Shown here: positions 17,957-26,448 of the stretch, piece after piece | Position numbering within the stretch: position 1 is the stretch's first letter | Layout of the letters: each line of letters begins with the position of its first letter | Position numbers and translations under genes: made by a program | The notes under the pieces: model-generated | The model's input: the letters and a program-made list of their open reading frames with translations, nothing else | What the model was told of the DNA's origin: nothing | The model's database searches: none | Source of the DNA: Glaciecola sp047250385 | GTDB taxonomy: Bacteria > Pseudomonadota > Gammaproteobacteria > Enterobacterales > Alteromonadaceae | Direction: 5' to 3' | Assembly (NCBI RefSeq): GCF_047250385.1 | Contig: NZ_JBLBVM010000049.1 | Coordinates: 62,001 to 126,000, forward strand | Length of the DNA: 64,000 nt

Positions 17957-19708
17957 TCAATCTTGCTTGTCCTCTTCAAACAATTGCTGAAGCTCTTCTC
18001 TGCTTTGTTTGGTCGACTTGATCATTTCATGAATTCCCATATCCCCCTTAATCACACGTTCAAGCATTTTTTGATCGTGCTCTGAGAAGATTGAAGCCAT
18101 GCTATCTGCTTGCACTTGTGTGTAACCATAGGCTTTTAGTACCTCTTTAGAGGCCGACAGCGCACTATCGAACATCTCACGCACAAAGTAACTCACTCCC
18201 AATTTGGCGAGTTCTATCGCGTGCATACGATGTCTTGCTCTTGCAATAATCTTAACGTCGGGGAATTCATGCTGCACTACTTTAATCAGCTCAGTGATTT
18301 CTTCACTGTTATCGATGGCGACTAAGAGTACCCTTGCTTCCTCGATGCCCGCCTTCTTTAATAAATCGATACGGGTTGCATCACCAAAGTAAACCTTGTT
18401 ACCAAATTGACGCACAAATTCAATGTGCTCAGCATCTTTGTCCATAGCCGTAAAAGCGATACCGTTGGCGGCAAGAATACGGCCGGTAATTTGACCAAAT
18501 CGACCAAAGCCTGCAATGATCACTTTTGGCTCTGTAGAATCGTTGAAAGAGTCATATACTGCTGGGCAATTTTTGGATTTAAAGAAAAGGCTATGAAGGA
18601 TAACGAATGGCGAAGTTAGAGCCATAGATATGCCAACCACGAGGTTGACTTGCCCCGCTATACTCGCATCCAATACGGAGTTTGATACTGCCAATGTCAT
18701 TACAACGAAAGCAAATTCGCCGCCTTGCGACAACATCAGTGATACTCGAATAGAATCTGTCTTTGTTTGTTTCGTTGCTCGCAGAATGGAAAATATGATG
18801 ATGCCTTTCACCACGACCAATAACAAACTCATACTGATGATAAAAACCGGCTCATCAAATAGAAGCTGAAGGTCAAGATTCATTCCAATTGCTATAAAAA
18901 ACAAGCCTAATAACAAACCTTTAAAGGGTTCAATTTCTGTTTCTAATTGATGTTTAAAGCTACTGTTCGCTAGTAATATACCCGCAAGAAAAGCGCCCAT
19001 GCCCATCGACAAACCCACTTGGTCCATTGCCAGTGCAGTCACTAATACAATAAATAACGCAGCTGCCGTCATCACTTCTGAGCTGCCATAGCGAGCGACG
19101 ACTCTGAGTAAGGGGTTAACAAGGAAGCGCCCTACCAACAAAACACCAATAACTGCGCCTAAACTTACGTACCATGCAGGACCAATTTCCGTATGTACCG
19201 GCGCTAAGGCAGCAACAATAAGTAAGATTGGGATTACTGCCACGTCTTGCATCAACAGAATAGAAAAGCCTTGCTGCCCGGGTGGCGTTTGCAGGATTCG
19301 TTGTTCATTCATTAGCTGAATTGCAAATGCGGTAGAAGATAATGCTAAGCCCAAACCTATGACGATACTAGGAACGAATCCTAAGCCAAACACATAGTGG
19401 CAAAAGAATGCAATGACGGCTGCGGTGAACAGCAATTGAGAACCACCGCTAAATACAATCTGATTACGCATGCGCCATAGCGTTGCGGGTTCAAGCTCGA
19501 GGCCAATAACAAACAACAACAGTACAACGCCAAGTTCTGCGAAATGCAAAATAGTTGAAGGGTCGCTAACTAAATTAAAAACCGATGGCCCAATCACAAC
19601 CCCTGCTATTAGATAACCCAAGATCGCTCCGAGCTTTAGCTTTTTAAATAAAGGAACAGCAACGAGTGTTGCCCCTAGAAATATAGCGGTTGAGCCAAGT
19701 AAGGCCAT
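17957..19708 (-). CDS. Kef-type monovalent cation:proton antiporter with TrkA-N domain
   Basis: CPA2-family antiporters exchange K+ (or Na+) for H+ across the inner membrane. The 583-residue protein has about 12 membrane segments over residues 1-380, with GYLIAGVVIGP in the first helices, followed by a cytoplasmic RCK/TrkA-N Rossmann domain (IIAGFGRFGQITG near 400) that binds a nucleotide ligand. Length fits E. coli KefB (601) and KefC (620), but control by glutathione adducts cannot be shown. The C-terminus is acidic and lysine-rich. It starts directly after the doxX stop codon with no gap, so the two are translationally linked. Confidence 0.92.
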   Translation of the reverse strand: MALLGSTAIFLGATLVAVPLFKKLKLGAILGYLIAGVVIGPSVFNLVSDPSTILHFAELGVVLLLFVIGLELEPATLWRMRNQIVFSGGSQLLFTAAVIAFFCHYVFGLGFVPSIVIGLGLALSSTAFAIQLMNEQRILQTPPGQQGFSILLMQDVAVIPILLIVAALAPVHTEIGPAWYVSLGAVIGVLLVGRFLVNPLLRVVARYGSSEVMTAAALFIVLVTALAMDQVGLSMGMGAFLAGILLANSSFKHQLETEIEPFKGLLLGLFFIAIGMNLDLQLLFDEPVFIISMSLLLVVVKGIIIFSILRATKQTKTDSIRVSLMLSQGGEFAFVVMTLAVSNSVLDASIAGQVNLVVGISMALTSPFVILHSLFFKSKNCPAVYDSFNDSTEPKVIIAGFGRFGQITGRILAANGIAFTAMDKDAEHIEFVRQFGNKVYFGDATRIDLLKKAGIEEARVLLVAIDNSEEITELIKVVQHEFPDVKIIARARHRMHAIELAKLGVSYFVREMFDSALSASKEVLKAYGYTQVQADSMASIFSEHDQKMLERVIKGDMGIHEMIKSTKQSREELQQLFEEDKQD

Positions 19709-20140
19709 TTATTTTATCCTTAGTACATGATCGAGTGACAATTTACCCGCGCCCCAAACTGTTACGAGAAGCAACAATGCGCCCCAAAAAATATGTTCGT
19801 TTAGCGCCGCTGCCGGCATGTCTTCTAAGCTTATCACAGCAACGATGTTTACAATAAACAATCCTATTGCTGCTTTTCTACCCAGCACACCAACGACTAA
19901 CATAATTGGCAATACAATTTCGCCAAAGGTCGCTAAATAAGCCGCTACTTCGAAGTTTAAGACAGGCACAGCGTATTCGTACTCAAATAACATCAGAGTA
20001 GAATCCCAGTCTCGAAGTTTTGTTAAGCCTGATTTGAAAAACACCCAGGCAACATAGAAGCGTGCCGCTAATAGTACGATAGGCTGGAGTAGATCGACTT
20101 TACTGAATATAGAATTGTAGAACGCAATGAGCTTTGCCAT
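19709..20140 (-). CDS. DoxX family membrane protein
   Basis: From the ATG at 20140 this is a 143-residue protein with four membrane segments, typical of the DoxX family (LQPIVLLAARFYVAWVFFKS near residue 20, GEIVLPIMLVVG near 75). A longer frame starts at 20179, but the added residues are polar and not family-like. DoxX proteins commonly accompany DUF692/DUF2063/DUF2282 clusters, where they are thought to belong to metal or oxidative stress responses. Here it lies 229 bases downstream of the DUF2063 gene and abuts the Kef-type antiporter, so it may be read with either. Confidence 0.88.
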   Translation of the reverse strand: MAKLIAFYNSIFSKVDLLQPIVLLAARFYVAWVFFKSGLTKLRDWDSTLMLFEYEYAVPVLNFEVAAYLATFGEIVLPIMLVVGVLGRKAAIGLFIVNIVAVISLEDMPAAALNEHIFWGALLLLVTVWGAGKLSLDHVLRIK

Positions 20141-20369
20141 GGTGGTCTCTTTGTTGTGGTGAGTAGCTTTTAGGAACAATTTTTAGCTCGGCAATGCAAC
20201 TCTGCGCATATAACACGTATTTATAATTGCTACTCTAACACTGCGTATCAAGCATTAAACAAGCAGCACTGTGTATACAGGACCGTCTATGCAGAAAATT
20301 ATATTAAACACTGCGTCTGCAGCATTAGATATACGTCACAATGTATGCGTTGAACCGAACTAGTACTGA

Positions 20370-21191
20370 CTAAGCTACTGCAAAAATTAGTTTATTTGAT
20401 ATCGCTTTCGTCAACCACTCCAAGAGGTCGAGTTGATGATCATCAATCGTTTCGATAACGGTATTTACAGAAGTACTAGCGTTGATTGCAGATATTACCT
20501 GTGCTTCTGCACTTGATATATATTCAAACTGCGCTTTATATTCTGGCCGCCACAAAACAATAGACCGTGGTGTTACTTTGTTTATTGCATCACTAGCCAA
20601 TACCAGCGATATGTGGTCCTTTATCTCACTCAATAAGTTCTTGCGCGCCACAAGTCCCTCTTCTGACTGCAGAAAAGGATCGTGTATGACTTGATACAAT
20701 TCGACAATAGGAAATAAGAACGGTAATACTTGCAAAGCAGGCGCTCCGACGAATTTCAAAGTAGCGGTATCTCCACTTTCTAATAAAGCAAAGCTTGCGC
20801 CTAAAAAGCGTCTATCCTCAGCGCGTTGTGCTTGATGGATAGCCCAATCAAGTATCGCCACTTCCCTTAAGAATGGATAGTCATTCAAAGCATCTTGCTG
20901 CCCTATGAAATCAGGTAATTCACATCCGTATTCTGCCCAGTCAAAACTTTGCTTAGGTACCTCATATAAGAACTTTTTAGCGAGAATCCGAAAGCTATCC
21001 TCACCTATGAAACCGACAACTGTAGGGAAGCTAATCGACAGCGCTCGTATGCCATTTTCGATGAAGTTATTGGAATAAACATTGAGGGCTATTAAACTTT
21101 GATTGTGGCTATTTTCAAGCTGCACACGAAATATGCTCGCTAAGAGTTGACGCTGATATGCAGGGCTGTCAGTTTTACTGTGCTGACTCAT
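20370..21191 (-). CDS. bufC: DUF2063 (BufC/HvfC-type) partner protein
   Basis: The 273-residue protein matches the DUF2063 family, called BufC/HvfC in bufferin-type clusters. The N-terminal YQRQLLASIFRV, then NNFIENGIRALSISFPTVVGFIGEDSFRILAKKFL, and DWAEYGCELPDFI are the family's most conserved stretches (shown in part: FPTVVGFIGEDSF). It partners the DUF692 enzyme, probably delivering the precursor peptide by binding its leader. The start codon overlaps the stop of the DUF692 gene by four bases, which indicates coupled translation. Confidence 0.85.
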   Translation of the reverse strand: MSQHSKTDSPAYQRQLLASIFRVQLENSHNQSLIALNVYSNNFIENGIRALSISFPTVVGFIGEDSFRILAKKFLYEVPKQSFDWAEYGCELPDFIGQQDALNDYPFLREVAILDWAIHQAQRAEDRRFLGASFALLESGDTATLKFVGAPALQVLPFLFPIVELYQVIHDPFLQSEEGLVARKNLLSEIKDHISLVLASDAINKVTPRSIVLWRPEYKAQFEYISSAEAQVISAINASTSVNTVIETIDDHQLDLLEWLTKAISNKLIFAVA

Positions 21192-22234
21192 GAGCGCTCC
21201 GACAATTCAGCAGACTTAGCAAAAGATCTCGCTTTATTCGCTTCTTCTAGTAACACCGACCACTCAGGAATGTGAGTATCCCACTCAATTAAAGTGGGTG
21301 TGCCAGGAAATTTCTGTAGTGCATATTGATACAACTGCCAGCATTGTTCGGATACAGGTGCGCCATGATCGTCAATAATGAATTGAGCTGTATGACTCGT
21401 TTCTTCATTGCTGTTAAGTGGCTGCGTAAACCCAGCCAAGTGAATTTCACCTACCATATGCGTAGGTAATTCATCTAAACGTGTTTGAATAAGTGCAAGT
21501 GGATCAAGGGACTTTCTATTCAATTCATTGATAATCAGGTTATTTAAATCGAGTAATAGACCACAGCCCGCTGCGTCACACATGCTGACTAGAAACTGAA
21601 ATTCAGTCATTTCATCTTTGCTGTGCGGGTCTAATTGACTAGGAGCAATGTAGGCCGACAAATTTTCGATTAACAAAGGTCGCTGTATGCTTTCCTGAAC
21701 TTGCTGAATATGCGACACAATGGTGTTCAAAGATTCGGTATTGTATGCAATTGGGAGAAGATCGCCGCTGTGTAATATCTTGCCATTCACATTGGCTCGG
21801 TTGAAGCACAAATGTTCGGATACCAACATAGGCTGAGTGTCGTTCACTAACTGGGTGAATTTCTGCAAAATATCCTTCGGCACAGGCATTGATGAGCCTA
21901 AGCCCAAAGAAGTGCCATGCACGCTAAGTGGAAACTTCTGAGCGATATCTTGAATGAGAGATTGTGTTGCTCCGCCCGCCGCAAAAAAGTTTTCCGCGTG
22001 AACTTCTACAAAGTCGATTTGTGTCAGATTTTCCTCGGAGCCGCTTTGAGAACTATCTGATGAAGATAAGTCTGAAGCTAAAGCTTGGGAATAATGAGAA
22101 TGACGAAGCCCAACGCCAATAGGGCAGCTGGGCTCCTGAATGAAGCTAGGCTTCTTTCTTAATTTACTAATCTTTCTTTTTACCTTGCATTTCTTTGAAC
22201 ATTTTTTTCGCTTCTTTGCGATCAAAACCACCAA
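21188..22234 (-). CDS. bufB: DUF692 multinuclear iron oxidase (BufB-type peptide maturase)
   Basis: MNIO/DUF692 enzymes are iron-dependent TIM-barrel oxidases related to MbnB that modify cysteines in small precursor peptides. The expected motifs are present: GVGLRHSHY at the start of the barrel, DFVEVHAENFF, SVHGTSL, EHLCF, LLDLNNL, GEIHLAGF, DDHGAPV and LIEWDTHIP, supplying the His, Asp, Glu and Asn metal ligands. The start is unclear. The only ATG/GTG/TTG codons in frame lie inside the precursor gene (22234, 22231, 22225), which adds a very basic leader that the family lacks. An ATT start just before GVGLRH, nine or ten bases after AGGAG, is an alternative. Confidence 0.9.
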   Translation of the reverse strand: MVVLIAKKRKKCSKKCKVKRKISKLRKKPSFIQEPSCPIGVGLRHSHYSQALASDLSSSDSSQSGSEENLTQIDFVEVHAENFFAAGGATQSLIQDIAQKFPLSVHGTSLGLGSSMPVPKDILQKFTQLVNDTQPMLVSEHLCFNRANVNGKILHSGDLLPIAYNTESLNTIVSHIQQVQESIQRPLLIENLSAYIAPSQLDPHSKDEMTEFQFLVSMCDAAGCGLLLDLNNLIINELNRKSLDPLALIQTRLDELPTHMVGEIHLAGFTQPLNSNEETSHTAQFIIDDHGAPVSEQCWQLYQYALQKFPGTPTLIEWDTHIPEWSVLLEEANKARSFAKSAELSERS

Positions 22235-22466
22235 GCTCTTTGCACGTACCGGCTGGTACTAAACGCCATTCACCAATATCATTATCTACTGTAGATTGGC
22301 CTGCGCAGCTGTGTGTTCCAGCTAAGTTTGCACAATCATTTTGACCAGCAGGTGAAACACCATAGCATTTCTCTTTCTTTTTCTTGTCACTCGCTTCTGC
22401 TGTATCGATAACGCCAGTTGTCATAATCGTTGCAAGTGCTGCTGAAATAGCTAAATTTGTTTTCAT
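22167..22466 (-). CDS. bufA: DUF2282 bufferin-type precursor peptide
   Basis: A 99-residue exported peptide with a signal sequence (MKTNLAISAALATIMTTGVI, cleavage near DTAEA) and a mature part containing four cysteines (KCYG, NDCAN, THSCAG, GTCKEL). This is the DUF2282 pattern found in bufferin/GigA-type precursors, which bind copper or other thiophilic metals after cysteine modification by the DUF692 enzyme. The lysine-rich C-terminus (KMFKEMQGKKKD) is also usual. AGGA sits eight bases before the ATG. It is the first gene of the operon with bufB and bufC. Confidence 0.9.
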   Translation of the reverse strand: MKTNLAISAALATIMTTGVIDTAEASDKKKKEKCYGVSPAGQNDCANLAGTHSCAGQSTVDNDIGEWRLVPAGTCKELGGFDRKEAKKMFKEMQGKKKD

Positions 22467-22628
22467 AGGTGAATCCTCGTTGTTTTCAAAAAGTGCCTGT
22501 ATTCACAGGATAGTAATATAAACCGTTAAATGGAACATAAAATTTCATTCGGTAGTGAATTTCATGTAAATATCGCGTACTAAATATCGTTTACAAATAG
22601 CTTAAAATATCAATGAAACTGGAAGCCC

Positions 22629-23210
22629 TTATTTCTTAACTGGCGTATCTGCAATCACTTCCCAGTGGTTATTTGCTTCGATAATGAGCTCATCCTTTTC
22701 GCCTAACCAGCGCTTCTGAACTGTTTGATTTAGGTTAAGGTACAACTTATCATCGACAACTGCCCAAGCCTGCGGATCGATATCAAACTTATATTCCTTC
22801 GACACACCATAAGCGCAGTAACCACCATATTGTGGCGCGTATTTATCTGGCGCGCCTTGAAATAAAGATTGATGCTCGGCCGAACTAAAATAGTAAGTTG
22901 CGCCCATGTGCTCAGCCGTAAATTGTGAGCTCCCTAACACCGGTTTTTCCTCGGTAAAATAAGCGACAGGATCGTAGCCCTTTATCGCCAAACGACTTTG
23001 GTCCACGTTCACAGCATTAATGGACGATGAGACTTGACTCGGTATTAAGCCACAAGAGCTCAAAGCAAACGCAAAAATGAAAGCTAGGAACAGCCTTGAG
23101 CTAAAAAAGAGCCTTGAGCTAGAAAACAGCTTTGAGCTAGAAAAGAGCCTTGAACTCATTGAACGCCCTAAGCCATTAAAAGTCCTTGAGATAGAGGTTG
23201 AGGGAAACAT
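22629..23210 (-). CDS. YHS-domain lipoprotein
   Basis: The 193-residue protein has a YHS domain at about 75-165: IKGYDPVAYF, then YYFSSAEHQSLF, then the cysteine segment YGGYCAYGVS. YHS domains are short, probably metal-binding modules and this type is usually exported. The hydrophobic stretch ending in ALSSCG is a good lipobox, so the mature protein should be lipid-anchored at that cysteine. The n-region is unusually long because three 18-bp tandem repeats encode near-identical SSRLF/SSKLF blocks. The start at 23210 is supported by AGGA eight bases upstream. It may be linked functionally to the neighbouring metal-peptide operon. Confidence 0.88.
   Translation of the reverse strand: MFPSTSISRTFNGLGRSMSSRLFSSSKLFSSSRLFFSSRLFLAFIFAFALSSCGLIPSQVSSSINAVNVDQSRLAIKGYDPVAYFTEEKPVLGSSQFTAEHMGATYYFSSAEHQSLFQGAPDKYAPQYGGYCAYGVSKEYKFDIDPQAWAVVDDKLYLNLNQTVQKRWLGEKDELIIEANNHWEVIADTPVKK
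23094..23147 (-). repeat. In-frame 18-bp tandem repeat in a signal peptide
   Basis: Three 18-bp units (for example CCTTGAGCTAGAAAACAG on the plus strand) plus a decayed fourth encode the repeated S-S-R/K-L-F blocks of the YHS lipoprotein n-region. Confidence 0.9.
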
Positions 23211-23429
23211 AATAAATTCCTATAAAGTAAGAGTGTTTTAATCAAAGCCATAAACTTAGTCACCCTAAATCTACTTTTTCAAAAACACATTTAAACGCTT
23301 AGTTATTTCTTGTACTCGCTGCAGTCAAATGGCCATTCTAATATTGGCTCACGCCTTAGCGAGTTCAAATATAAGACCTAGGGGAAGAAAAAGTAATTTC
23401 ACTGAAGCGTGAAAAAAATAAAGCGAAGC

Positions 23430-23777
23430 TTAATATTTCAAGCCAAATAGAAGTTCTGCTAAATCCGGTTGCCATTGAAATTCAGCTAGTTTTACTCGGT
23501 TATTCAATACTACAACGCCCTCTTCTTGCAGCAAGCCTGTTTGCAGAAGAGCTTGCTCACTGCCTTTGGGAAAGGCGATTTGACCGTTGGAGCGCAGCAC
23601 TTTGTACCATGCTACCGTGCGCTCTTTGGGCACGAAGCCTAAGCTTTTACCTACTAGTCTCGCTCGCCCCGGCAGACCAGCGAGATCTGCAATCTGACCA
23701 TAACTGACGACTTTGCCTACAGGAACTAGATCGATTGTGGCCCATATTTTTTCGTAAGCAGATTGGCTTGCTTTCAC
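23430..23777 (-). CDS. Alkyltransferase-like (Atl/MGMT-family) DNA repair protein
   Basis: The 115-residue protein is the DNA-binding domain of the O6-alkylguanine-DNA alkyltransferase family: GKVVSYGQIADLAGLPGRAR holds the helix-turn-helix and arginine finger, and VGKSLG follows. The PCHR active-site cysteine motif is replaced (VPKERTVAWYKVLRS), so it cannot transfer alkyl groups. This is the feature of Atl proteins, which flag O6-alkylguanine for nucleotide excision repair. Its ATG overlaps the kynU stop by four bases, so it is cotranslated with kynU despite no obvious shared pathway. Confidence 0.9.
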   Translation of the reverse strand: MKASQSAYEKIWATIDLVPVGKVVSYGQIADLAGLPGRARLVGKSLGFVPKERTVAWYKVLRSNGQIAFPKGSEQALLQTGLLQEEGVVVLNNRVKLAEFQWQPDLAELLFGLKY

Positions 23778-25063
23778 GTTACGGCTTGTTTTTGATTGAA
23801 CTCAGGAAGTTTGTATTGCTCGGTTTGCATAATGACTTTCAATTTCTCAACACTATCGAAGAGCAGTTCGAAGCTTAAAAAGCTTGGAGAAAAACCAAAA
23901 CGAAGTACATCTGGAGCTCTAAAATCGGCAATAACACCCTGAGCAATTAATGCTTGGCACAGCGCATATGCCTGCGGATGAGTATAAGCCAGCTGCGAGC
24001 CTCTATTCACAGGCGTTTCAGGTGATGCTAATTTGAGCTCTTTAAGCGAGCTTGATTGTGCCATCAAGCGCTGAAAAAAGTTTGTCATCGCAACTGACTT
24101 CTCTCTAATCTGCTGCATGTTCACATTTTCAAATATGTCTAATGCGGCATTCAACACCGACATTGAGATCACACTTGGTGTGCCGCTCAAGAATTTTTTA
24201 ATACCCGGATCGGCTTTATAGTTAGGGTCGAAGGTAAACGGATTCGCATGCCCCATCCAGCCCGTAAGTGGTTGTGATATATGTGGAATATGTTTTTCTG
24301 CTGCATAAACAAATGCAGGTGCGCCAGGGCCACCGTTCAGGTATTTATAGCCACAACCTACTGCAAAGTCGACTTCACATTCATCCAATTCAAGTGGCAC
24401 GGCACCGGCACTGTGAGCCAAATCCCAAAGCACCAACACACCTTTCTCATGCGCTAGTTTCGTTAACGTTTGCATATCGTGAATGAAGCCTGAGCGGAAG
24501 TTCACATGAGTTAACATCAGTACCGAGATTTCATGCCCTCTTGCTTCTAGCTGAGCTTCGATATCTTGAGCATCACAACTGAGTAATTGACAACGTTGTT
24601 CACCTAAAAATTGTTGTAAGCCTTCCACCATGTATAAGTCAGTTGGAAAGTTATCTTGCTGCGAGAGAACAATGTTTCGCTTAGATGAATTTAAGCTTAG
24701 TGCGCTTGCGAGTAACTTAAATAAATTCACTGAAATTGAGTCGCAGCAAATGACTTGCCCTTCTTTCGCACCTATTAACTTAGCAATTTTAGTTCCAACA
24801 ATTGTAGGCAAATCAATCCAAGCGTGTTTGTTCCAACTCGTAATGAGGTCTTCTCCCCATTGTTTCTCAACCACGTCACGTGCTGCTTTTTTCGCACTTA
24901 TTGGCAGCGGGCCCAGAGAGTTTCCATCTAAATAAATAATGCCCGATGGGATCTCAAACATCTCAATCAAGTGCGCTATTTCATCACTTTTGTCGAGTGC
25001 CTGAGCATCGTTTCTACTTAAGGTTTCATTCTGCATCGGGCTATTCATTTTATCTTGACTCAT
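23774..25063 (-). CDS. kynU: Kynureninase
   Basis: KynU is a PLP enzyme that cleaves kynurenine to anthranilate and alanine (or 3-hydroxykynurenine to 3-hydroxyanthranilate) in tryptophan breakdown. At 429 residues it fits the family. Visible landmarks are IYLDGNSLGPLP near residue 41, TSWNKHAW, DLAHSAGAVPLEL with the cofactor-binding Asp, the Schiff-base lysine in CGYKYLNGGPGAP (about 234), and RFGFSPSFLS near the C-terminus. No kynA or kynB orthologue is obvious nearby, but an alpha/beta hydrolase upstream on the same strand might act as a formamidase. Confidence 0.95.
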   Translation of the reverse strand: MSQDKMNSPMQNETLSRNDAQALDKSDEIAHLIEMFEIPSGIIYLDGNSLGPLPISAKKAARDVVEKQWGEDLITSWNKHAWIDLPTIVGTKIAKLIGAKEGQVICCDSISVNLFKLLASALSLNSSKRNIVLSQQDNFPTDLYMVEGLQQFLGEQRCQLLSCDAQDIEAQLEARGHEISVLMLTHVNFRSGFIHDMQTLTKLAHEKGVLVLWDLAHSAGAVPLELDECEVDFAVGCGYKYLNGGPGAPAFVYAAEKHIPHISQPLTGWMGHANPFTFDPNYKADPGIKKFLSGTPSVISMSVLNAALDIFENVNMQQIREKSVAMTNFFQRLMAQSSSLKELKLASPETPVNRGSQLAYTHPQAYALCQALIAQGVIADFRAPDVLRFGFSPSFLSFELLFDSVEKLKVIMQTEQYKLPEFNQKQAVT

Positions 25064-25224
25064 GTCTTGAGGTTTACCTTGTATCTGAGCTGCAGATGTA
25101 TATTGAAAACATCTGCCTCTTCACTTTTATAATTGATTATTTTGATTTACGTTAATTATGCCATTTTACGGGAGCCAGTAAATCGCACGATAGTGAATTA
25201 TTCGCATTGGCATAGCGATTCAAA

Positions 25225-26190
25225 TCACATTTTAGTTTGCGCGTTCGCCTCTAACTGAGCCAACAAGTGTTTAAACGCATCACTACCAGGATGGATCCAA
25301 TCAAAATGACCCACACCTTCAAGTTTTATTGTTTGTGCATTTTTATGAGAAGCTTGAGTCGGCGGAACAATACTATCCGCATCCCCTTGTAATAACTGGA
25401 ACTTACCAAGCCTCTCACCACCAGCTTCAAAATTACTGGGTGTAGCCAAGTAATAGGCCGCGGCTTGTTCATTTGGCATGCCTCCCATAAAACTAGGTGT
25501 CGCAGACTGACAGCTATTTTTTCCATTTGCGTAGTCTACAACATTCACAATAGCAGCAAGGCCAATCACGTCTGCTCGCTTAACCGCGTTAGGCAAAATA
25601 TCTGATAATTGTACACCGAGCATCGCCGCCAAATGCCCACCTGCGCTGTGCCCTAAAATGCTGATATGTTCTATATTCACACCATTATTTTGCAAGGAGC
25701 TAATTTTCTGTAAGCCAAGCTTGATGTCATCCATTGCCACCGGCCACTCGCCTCCGTTGCCTGCACGCCGATACTCGATTGACCACACATGATAACCCGC
25801 TTTAGACAGTCCCGTCGCAAAAGCGTAGGAGTGCGCCATGTCAAAAGCACTTAGCCAACAACCGCCATGCAAGAAGACAAGTACTCCTTTTGCTTTATCG
25901 CCTTCTGCTTTATTTTGAATGTTAGCTGGCCAATATGCCGCGTATTGATCGGGATGTTCGCTTGCATAGCTGTACTTTGCTTTCGGCTCTGAATATGGCA
26001 ATTTGGCTACCAAACCGTAAGGCGTGTTCTTGGGTGCGCTTGGAAATTCAATCTCTAGAGCTGAATCTTCATTATCGTTTTGTGTATCGCTAGCCTTTGC
26101 ATAGTGATTAGCAAAAATGAAAATCAAAGCAAGTAAACCGGTAAGAAACCATCTTTTACTTCCACTGGAAAATACATCTTCTCGCATCAT
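25225..26190 (-). CDS. Secreted alpha/beta hydrolase (arylformamidase/esterase-like)
   Basis: The 321-residue protein begins with a basic n-region and a hydrophobic segment (WFLTGLLALIFIFANHYAKA), giving a likely signal peptide. The hydrolase core has the oxyanion HGGCW near residue 108, the nucleophile elbow GHSAGGH near 182, an acidic residue in QGDADSIVPP near 272 and the catalytic His in GVGHFDW near 297. HGG-x-W plus GHSAGGH is the pattern of eukaryotic-type kynurenine formamidases and related esterases. It lies 161 bases upstream of kynU on the same strand, which favours that role. Export argues for a general esterase instead. Confidence 0.82.
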   Translation of the reverse strand: MMREDVFSSGSKRWFLTGLLALIFIFANHYAKASDTQNDNEDSALEIEFPSAPKNTPYGLVAKLPYSEPKAKYSYASEHPDQYAAYWPANIQNKAEGDKAKGVLVFLHGGCWLSAFDMAHSYAFATGLSKAGYHVWSIEYRRAGNGGEWPVAMDDIKLGLQKISSLQNNGVNIEHISILGHSAGGHLAAMLGVQLSDILPNAVKRADVIGLAAIVNVVDYANGKNSCQSATPSFMGGMPNEQAAAYYLATPSNFEAGGERLGKFQLLQGDADSIVPPTQASHKNAQTIKLEGVGHFDWIHPGSDAFKHLLAQLEANAQTKM

Positions 26191-26448
26191 TTTCTCAATC
26201 CTATTAATTGCTAACTAGCTAATTTTGAACAACAACTTTCATCTATCCTAACAGTTCAATCGATAATTTCTTATCACTTTTTTGCTATATTTTTCACTAG
26301 AACTTTTGCGACTTCGAAGCCTTATACCAACAATTATTTTTTGTATACTGTAAATATTAGCTTCACAGTGTATTATCAATAACTTATGTATTGTTCCTAT
26401 TAGTATGTTTAGAAAAACATTAAGGCAATACAAGCATATGTTGAGGGA

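Noticed and set aside
20180..20369. Regulatory array of CACTGCGT/AGCATTA blocks between bufC and doxX
   Set aside because: The blocks are short, irregularly spaced and imperfect, so I could not distinguish them from chance.
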